Source: Mesorhizobium sp.
Lineage (GTDB): Bacteria; Pseudomonadota; Alphaproteobacteria; Rhizobiales; Rhizobiaceae
DNA: 64,000 nt
Assembly: GCA_004020545.1 (NCBI GenBank)
Contig: SAQE01000001.1
Coordinates: 1-64,000 of the forward strand
Direction: 5' to 3'
Part shown: piece after piece, positions 59,475-64,000 of the stretch
Numbering within the stretch: the stretch's first letter is position 1
Layout of the letters: every line of letters starts with the position of its first letter
Program-made: the position numbers and the translations under genes
The notes under the pieces: model-generated
What the model was told of the DNA's origin: nothing
What the model saw: the letters and a program-made list of their open reading frames with translations, nothing else
Database searches by the model: none

Positions 59475-60926
59475 TTAACCAGTCGCTTGCTGTAACCGAG
59501 CGGTCGGCACGGCGATCCTCAGCGCGGCAACGCAACCCAGAATGCCAAGCGGCACGAAGGCGAGGAACAGCCAGCCGGCGACGCCCGCGGCGGCTTCGCG
59601 ACTCAGGCCTTCCGAAAAACCGCTGGCGTTGGCGACGATGCCGGCAAGTGCCGCGCCCACCGCATAGCCGATGCGCTGCATGGTCGGCACAGCGGCCGAG
59701 GTGATCGTCTGCTCGCCGTCGCGGGCCGAAGCGACGATGACGCGCGTCAGGAACGGCCAGCAAACGCCGAAGCCGCCGCCCTGCAGCAGGGCGCAGAGCA
59801 GGATCAGCGGGATCGAGCCAGCCGGAATGGTGTAGGCGAAGCCGGCGAGGCCAGAGGCGATCATCAGCGCGCCGATGACGATGATCATGCGTTCACGCTC
59901 GAGCGGCGCGTTGGCGACGACGATCGACAGGATCGACCAGGCGATCGATTCGGCGGCGATGATGTAGCCGGTGGTGAGCAACGGAATGCCGTGAAGCGTG
60001 GTCAGAAGCAGCGGCCCGTAGATGGCGAAGGTGCAGGTGGCCACGGAAAATGCCGCAACCACGGTCATGCCGCTGCCGAGTGGCGAGCGCCACGAGAACA
60101 AGGGCGAGGGGAAGAGCCGCGAGCGGGGCCTCAGAGCATCGATGCGGAAGAACAGCGCCAGGCCAATCAGGCCGAGGACCAGCAGCAGCGACGAGCGCAA
60201 CAGGGCAATGTCGACGCCGGCACTGGCGATCAGCACCACGCTGATGGCGAGACAGCCAAGTGCCAAATAGGGGAAGGGTGGTGCCTTGCCGCTGCTCGCC
60301 TGCGGCTTGGTCGCCTCAGGCGTGTCGAGCACGATGAAGCTCGCGAGCGCCATCGCCGCGCCGCCGAAAGTGAAGACGCCGAAGGCCCAGCGCCACGACA
60401 GGAACTCGGTCATGATCGCCCCGAGCATCGGTCCGCTGAAGGCGGCAACGCCCCAGATCGCCGATATGATGCCGAAGAGCTGCGGCCAGATATTGCGTGG
60501 AAACAGCCGCTCGACCGAGACGAAGGCCAGCGACACAAGCGCGCCGCCGCCGAGTCCCTCGACGAGGCGTCCGGCGAGGAACAGCGGCATCGACGGTGCC
60601 GTAGCGCAGATCAACGCGCCAGCCGCGTAGAGCAAGGCGGCGACCATCATGTTGGAGCGCAGCGCGACATAGCTCACAAGTCGCCCGGCCGCGGCACCCG
60701 CGACAATGGCGCCGAGCTCGTAGATCGCCAGCGACCAGCCGACCAGTTGCACGCCCGCCAGTTCACCGACCATGGCCGGCATCACGGTCGCCACCATCGT
60801 CTCGTTGGTGGCATGCAGCAGGATGCCCAGGCTGATGAAACAGAAGCGCGCCAGGTCGCCGCTCGCCCACAGCGCCCGCCAATCCACCTTGTTGACGCCT
60901 ACCTTGTTGCCGCTTGCCGCCGTCAC
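59475..60926 (-). CDS. MFS transporter
   Basis: The 483-residue protein has about 14 hydrophobic segments. It carries the early MVATVMPAMVGELAG characteristic of drug:H+ antiporter families and the GRLVEGLGGGALVSLAFV segment. It is probably an exporter of small molecules; the substrate is not predictable. It converges with coaBC, 34 bases apart. Confidence 0.88.
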   Translation of the reverse strand: MTAASGNKVGVNKVDWRALWASGDLARFCFISLGILLHATNETMVATVMPAMVGELAGVQLVGWSLAIYELGAIVAGAAAGRLVSYVALRSNMMVAALLYAAGALICATAPSMPLFLAGRLVEGLGGGALVSLAFVSVERLFPRNIWPQLFGIISAIWGVAAFSGPMLGAIMTEFLSWRWAFGVFTFGGAAMALASFIVLDTPEATKPQASSGKAPPFPYLALGCLAISVVLIASAGVDIALLRSSLLLVLGLIGLALFFRIDALRPRSRLFPSPLFSWRSPLGSGMTVVAAFSVATCTFAIYGPLLLTTLHGIPLLTTGYIIAAESIAWSILSIVVANAPLERERMIIVIGALMIASGLAGFAYTIPAGSIPLILLCALLQGGGFGVCWPFLTRVIVASARDGEQTITSAAVPTMQRIGYAVGAALAGIVANASGFSEGLSREAAAGVAGWLFLAFVPLGILGCVAALRIAVPTARLQQATG

Positions 60927-61080
60927 GTCGATCTCCTGCTTGCCACGTGCAGCCTCATTCGCGAATCGAACGGGCGCCAGATCCAGTTTCGGCAGGGTTG
61001 TAGAACCTCAAGCGCAGTTGAGCTCAAGAGGCCTTTTCACGGATTTCGAGTTGTGGGCAGAGCCATGCTTGCAAAAGCAA

Positions 61081-61108
61081 TCGGCCCGGAACAGGTGTTC
61101 CGGGCCGA
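61081..61108 (-). terminator. Strong terminator after DUF992 gene
   Basis: CGGCCCGGAACA and TGTTCCGGGCCG form a 12-bp perfect stem (13 with the flanking T:A), followed on the minus strand by TTGCTTTTGC. It lies about 33 bases past the DUF992 stop. Confidence 0.8.
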
Positions 61109-61140
61109 GCGTATCGCGAGAGGGTTCCGAACCCGAAGCT

Positions 61141-61614
61141 TCACTTGTAGGAGTGGACGAGGTCCAGGGAGGCAACCGCAACGGCCAGGTTGACGCCGGT
61201 CTGCGCCTGGACGCTGAGCGGCTCCAGCATGAAGGCGCCGTTCAGCCCGCCGACCAGGAGATTGGCGCCGCCACCGGTCACCACGCTCGCCTCGGCGTTG
61301 ACGCCGTAATAGCTGCCGGCGAGATCGCCTGCATCATGGCTGCGCGTGGCGGCAAGCACCGCCCAGACGAGCTGGCCCTGATGCGTCTGGCCGAGATCGA
61401 CGCCGAGCTTGGAGATCATGCCGGTGTACTGCTCGGACGGTCCATGATGATAAGGACGGAAGGTGCAGGCCACGCCCTTGTTCGACGTGATGACATAGCC
61501 GACGCCGCCGTCGATGGTGCAATCGAGCGTGCCGAGCCGGAGCACGCCGGCGCTGACGGGGGAGGCGAGGACCGTGGTGGCGAGTGCCGCGGCACAAACA
61601 AGCTTCTTGATCAT
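61141..61614 (-). CDS. DUF992 exported protein
   Basis: The 157-residue protein has a signal peptide (ending near PVSAG) and the DUF992 pattern: GTLDCTIDGGVGYVITSNKGVACTF at the start, then SEQYTGMISKLGVDLG and GANLLVGGLNGAFMLEPLSVQ. Two Cys in the N-terminal part could form a disulphide. DUF992 is common in Rhizobiales; function unknown. A strong terminator follows, and its own promoter is expected in 61615-61770. Confidence 0.93.
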   Translation of the reverse strand: MIKKLVCAAALATTVLASPVSAGVLRLGTLDCTIDGGVGYVITSNKGVACTFRPYHHGPSEQYTGMISKLGVDLGQTHQGQLVWAVLAATRSHDAGDLAGSYYGVNAEASVVTGGGANLLVGGLNGAFMLEPLSVQAQTGVNLAVAVASLDLVHSYK

Positions 61615-61770
61615 CGGGGAAGTCCCTTTCGCAAAATTCGAAAACTAGCCCCGATTTAACGATCGAGGTGCGCGGAGCGTTCCGCCCAAAACTTGGCGCG
61701 AACATGGCAAGAGTTAACGCATTGCCGCCGGCAGTTAACGGATCGCTATCGGGGGCGGTGCCGCTTCGAA

Positions 61771-62622
61771 TCAGCTGGCGCCGGCGGAGGTGCGGGAAAG
61801 GCCGTCCTTGGCCGGTTGGTAGTTCGGATTGAGGTGGATCGCCTCGCGATACGACTTGGCGGCCCTTACCTTGTCGCCGCGGCGCTCGTAGATCAGCGCC
61901 TGGTTGGCCCAGGCCTCGGCATTCTTGCCGTCGAGCTTGATGGCCATGTTGAAGTCGGCGAAGGCGTTGTCCTCGTCGCCCGTCGCCAGATAGGAGAGGC
62001 CGCGGCCGTTATAGGGCTCGGCGGCATCCGGCGCGAGCGAGATCGCGGTCGAGAAATCCTCGATGGCGAACTTGTGCTGGCCCTGGCTTTGATAGATCAG
62101 GCCACGATTGTGGTAGGCGCGGGCGTCGGTCGTGTCGAGTTGGATCGCCTTCTGGAAGTCGTTGAAGGCATCCTGGGTGCGACCCGCCTTTCGATAAAGA
62201 TTGCCACGGCCGATATAGGCGGCGTCGTAGTTGGCATTGATCTGGATCGAGCGGTTGTAGTCGGCAAGCGCTGCTTCCTGGTTGCCGAGGAAGCGCTGGA
62301 TGAGCGCCCGGTTCGAATAGGCCTGGTAGAAATTCGGATTGAGCTGGATGGCTTGGTTGAAGTCCTTCAGGGCCGCCTGATACTGACCGCCGCGGCCATA
62401 GGCCGAGCCGCGCACATTGTAGCCCTCGGGATCCTGCGGGTTGCGCTGGATCACGGCCGACAGCGAGGAGATGTTCTCGGTCGACCCTTGCGCCTTGTCG
62501 ATATTGTTGAACTCACCCGTTGGGGCTGTCTGGCATGCTGCAAGCGTCAGGCCCGAAAGCAGGGCCGCCGTCAGGGCGAAGCCGCGAAAAGCGGCTCTGC
62601 GCTCCACGGAAATTGCGTTCAT
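61771..62622 (-). CDS. TPR-repeat lipoprotein
   Basis: The 283-residue protein has a lipoprotein signal with lipobox LTLAAC (Cys about residue 30) and about six tetratricopeptide repeats (about 70-270), such as AYSNRALIQRFLGNQEAALADY and AYHNRGLIYQSQGQHKFAIEDF. It is an outer- or inner-membrane-attached scaffold of the NlpI-like kind. GAGG before the ATG at 62622 favours this start over the GTG at 62634. Confidence 0.9.
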   Translation of the reverse strand: MNAISVERRAAFRGFALTAALLSGLTLAACQTAPTGEFNNIDKAQGSTENISSLSAVIQRNPQDPEGYNVRGSAYGRGGQYQAALKDFNQAIQLNPNFYQAYSNRALIQRFLGNQEAALADYNRSIQINANYDAAYIGRGNLYRKAGRTQDAFNDFQKAIQLDTTDARAYHNRGLIYQSQGQHKFAIEDFSTAISLAPDAAEPYNGRGLSYLATGDEDNAFADFNMAIKLDGKNAEAWANQALIYERRGDKVRAAKSYREAIHLNPNYQPAKDGLSRTSAGAS

Positions 62623-62682
62623 CTTTGTCCTCACTGCCGCGGCGCCGTCAGTCCGTTCCCTCTCCGAACCGGCTCGAATGCA

Positions 62683-62720
62683 TAAACAAAAAGGTGGCGG
62701 CGATTCCGCATCGCGCCACC
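62683..62720 (-). terminator. Terminator after rpsU
   Basis: On the minus strand GGTGGCGCGAT pairs with ATCGCCGCCACC (one bulged base) and is followed by TTTTTGTTTATG, 35 bases past the rpsU stop. It should end the rpsU transcript before the TPR gene. Confidence 0.75.
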
Positions 62721-62754
62721 CTCGGTATCCTTCGAAAAGGACGAAAAATTGGCG

Positions 62755-63021
62755 TTATGAGCGCGGCGAGCGCGATGCGCCGGCAGCACCGGCCGGGGCC
62801 GGGCGCGGGGTCATCGGCAGCAGGCCTTCGCGCTGCGCGCGCTTGCGGGCCAGCTTGCGGGCGCGGCGCACGGCTTCAGCCTTCTCGCGGGCACGCTTCT
62901 CGGACGGCTTCTCGTAATGACCGCGCATCTTCATTTCGCGGAAAATACCTTCGCGCTGCATCTTCTTCTTCAGCGCGCGAAGCGCCTGATCAACGTTGTT
63001 GTCGCGGACGAGTACCTGCAC
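62755..63021 (-). CDS. rpsU: Ribosomal protein bS21
   Basis: The 88-residue small-subunit protein has [30 protein letters not shown] and the basic [26 protein letters not shown]. The start is the GTG at 63021 (with AGGA upstream), since upstream sequence does not belong to the family. Its C-terminus carries an Ala/Pro extension ([12 protein letters not shown]) beyond the usual 70 or so residues, common in alphaproteobacteria. Confidence 0.95.
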   Translation of the reverse strand: MQVLVRDNNVDQALRALKKKMQREGIFREMKMRGHYEKPSEKRAREKAEAVRRARKLARKRAQREGLLPMTPRPAPAGAAGASRSPRS

Positions 63022-63198
63022 GTGCAATCCTGTCTTCGGGTTTGAAATCATCAGGCAAACGGCCATAGCCGCTAACCTCCGCAGTGACCTGCACCGCGAA
63101 TTGTGCCGGCTGATAGCAGAATCAGGCTGTGCTGTCCACCGTTGATTGCAGGAAACCGCGATCAAAGACCGGAACGGCTGCGCTTGCCGATCCCGCGC

Positions 63199-63585
63199 TC
63201 AGGCGGTCGCCAAATGGAGGCGGGCGAAATCCTCGAAAAACTCGCCGTAATCGCAGGTGATTTCCTCGCCGGCGGCGATGTCGCGGATGGCGGTGGCGCC
63301 GCCATATTGCGAAAAATCCGTGTTCGGCCGTTCGGCATGGTTCATGAACCGGCCATTGTCGACCTCATAGACCATGAAACCCGGCTTGTCCGGGCTCGGA
63401 TAGGCGTAGCGGTCGAGCAGTTCGCGCAGATGCGGCGGCGCCGCCTCGTATTTCTCCATCGGGATCAGCCGGTCGAAATCCGGGTCGAGCCGCCAGATCG
63501 AGGCGCCCTTCCTGATCGGCTCGGCGGCGAAAACACCGACGCCTTCGATGGCGCTCTGGGCGACATAGGTTCTGATCAGCAGCAT
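63199..63585 (-). CDS. SET-domain protein
   Basis: The 128-residue protein is a compact SET domain: VGVFAAEPIRKGASIWRL at the start, then GRFMNHAERPNTDF and the late ITCDYGEFF, which correspond to the NHS/NHx and ExxxDY motifs of SET methyltransferases. Its target is unknown. The start at 63585 (MLLIRTYVA) gives the common family N-terminus; the open frame 22 codons longer lacks domain residues. Confidence 0.88.
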   Translation of the reverse strand: MLLIRTYVAQSAIEGVGVFAAEPIRKGASIWRLDPDFDRLIPMEKYEAAPPHLRELLDRYAYPSPDKPGFMVYEVDNGRFMNHAERPNTDFSQYGGATAIRDIAAGEEITCDYGEFFEDFARLHLATA

Positions 63586-63693
63586 CGGTCCGGTCCGATT
63601 TCGACGGGAAACCAAATCTCGAAATCGAACCGGAATGCAAGGCCGTATCACGAGATTTCAACGGATGAGCATATTTGCTGTCCGCCTTGCGGA

Positions 63694-64000
63694 TCACGTC
63701 CGGTTGATCGAGACGCCGCCGTCGGCGAACAGCGCCGTGCCGGTGGTGAAGCTCGATGCGTCGGAAGCCAGATAAAGCGCCGAGCGGGCGATCTCTTCCG
63801 GCTGCGCCATGCGCTTCAAGGCATGGATGCCTTCGACGAAAGCGCGCGCCTCTGGCGTGGTGGTCGTGGCGCCGGGCGTGTCGGTGCCGCCGGGCAGCAG
63901 CGCGTTGACGCGCAGACCTCTCGGACCATATTCGGCGGCCAGCACCTGCGTCAGCCCGATCAGCCCGGCCTTGGCGGCGGCATAGGCCGCCATACCTGGC
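63694..64000 (-). CDS. Short-chain dehydrogenase/reductase, 3' part
   Basis: About 102 residues of the C-terminal half lie in the window; the gene continues past the right edge. The catalytic YxxxK is visible (MAAYAAAKAGLIGLTQ), followed by RVNALLPGGTDTP and the C-terminal YLASDASSFTTGTALFADGG that marks classical SDRs. The substrate cannot be assigned, and the Gly-rich cofactor motif is outside the window. Confidence 0.92.
   Translation of the reverse strand, partial: PGMAAYAAAKAGLIGLTQVLAAEYGPRGLRVNALLPGGTDTPGATTTTPEARAFVEGIHALKRMAQPEEIARSALYLASDASSFTTGTALFADGGVSINRT

Overview
The window is high-GC DNA with tightly packed genes, many four-base ATGA stop/start overlaps, and rhizobial-type content: a DUF992 protein, FixK/FNR-type boxes, an adenylate cyclase-AAA-TPR protein, two BMP-type nucleoside transporters, and ubiE-ubiB-coaBC. 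It most resembles an alphaproteobacterium of the Rhizobiales, probably Mesorhizobium or a close relative. That placement rests on recognised gene content; no database search was run.

Region 1 (about 1-23,900) looks like a low-oxygen/stress island. It holds a phosphoribosyltransferase fragment, DUF2267, Hsp20, an MgtA-type P-type ATPase, a VIT-family transporter, a zinc alcohol dehydrogenase, a DUF302/P1B-ATPase/thioredoxin-2 operon, an acyl-CoA synthetase-GNAT fusion, a kinase-like/AAA protein, a c-type cytochrome and a universal stress protein. Eight FixK/FNR-type 14-mers (TTGAY-N4-RTCAA or close) lie in its intergenic gaps, several at spacings suited to class II activation. In the middle (4,700-11,000) sits a redox module: DUF2231, a small secreted protein, PepSY, a two-component system, and a flavin electron-transfer set (NqrB/RnfD-FNR fusion, ApbE, FMN-binding protein).

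Region 2 (24,000-31,100) has a 1025-residue class III cyclase-AAA-TPR protein, an exported di-heme protein, an NTF2-like exported protein and an M35-type metallopeptidase. The last two have visibly lower GC and may have been acquired.

Region 3 (31,283-39,901, all minus strand) appears to be one long operon: a degenerate acylphosphatase-like protein, a stand-alone Rieske protein, a Rieske-oxygenase catalytic subunit that has lost its own Rieske cluster, a GST, an 8-oxoguanine/guanine-deaminase-type amidohydrolase, and a complete BMP-type purine/nucleoside ABC transporter. The split oxygenase plus GST recalls the caffeine N7-demethylase NdmCDE, so the best hypothesis is uptake and oxidative dealkylation of a modified purine. 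This is the most interesting system in the window. Between it and a tRNA-Ser(GGA) lies a frameshifted remnant of an ABC solute-binding protein gene.

Region 4 (41,000-55,400) has a metallophosphoesterase, a Ser/Thr kinase-UspA fusion, membrane proteins, and a nucleoside uptake and salvage locus: BMP protein, ABC ATPase, two permeases, cdd, purine nucleoside phosphorylase and deoA on plus, with upp and add on minus. SlyX and an anti-sigma-like membrane protein interrupt it.

Region 5 (55,500-64,000) is housekeeping: ubiE, ubiB, a CoaBC carrying an N-terminal ribbon-helix-helix (antitoxin-like) domain, an MFS transporter, DUF992, a TPR lipoprotein, rpsU, a SET-domain protein and the 3' part of an SDR gene. 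No CRISPR array, prophage, insertion sequence or rRNA gene was seen.
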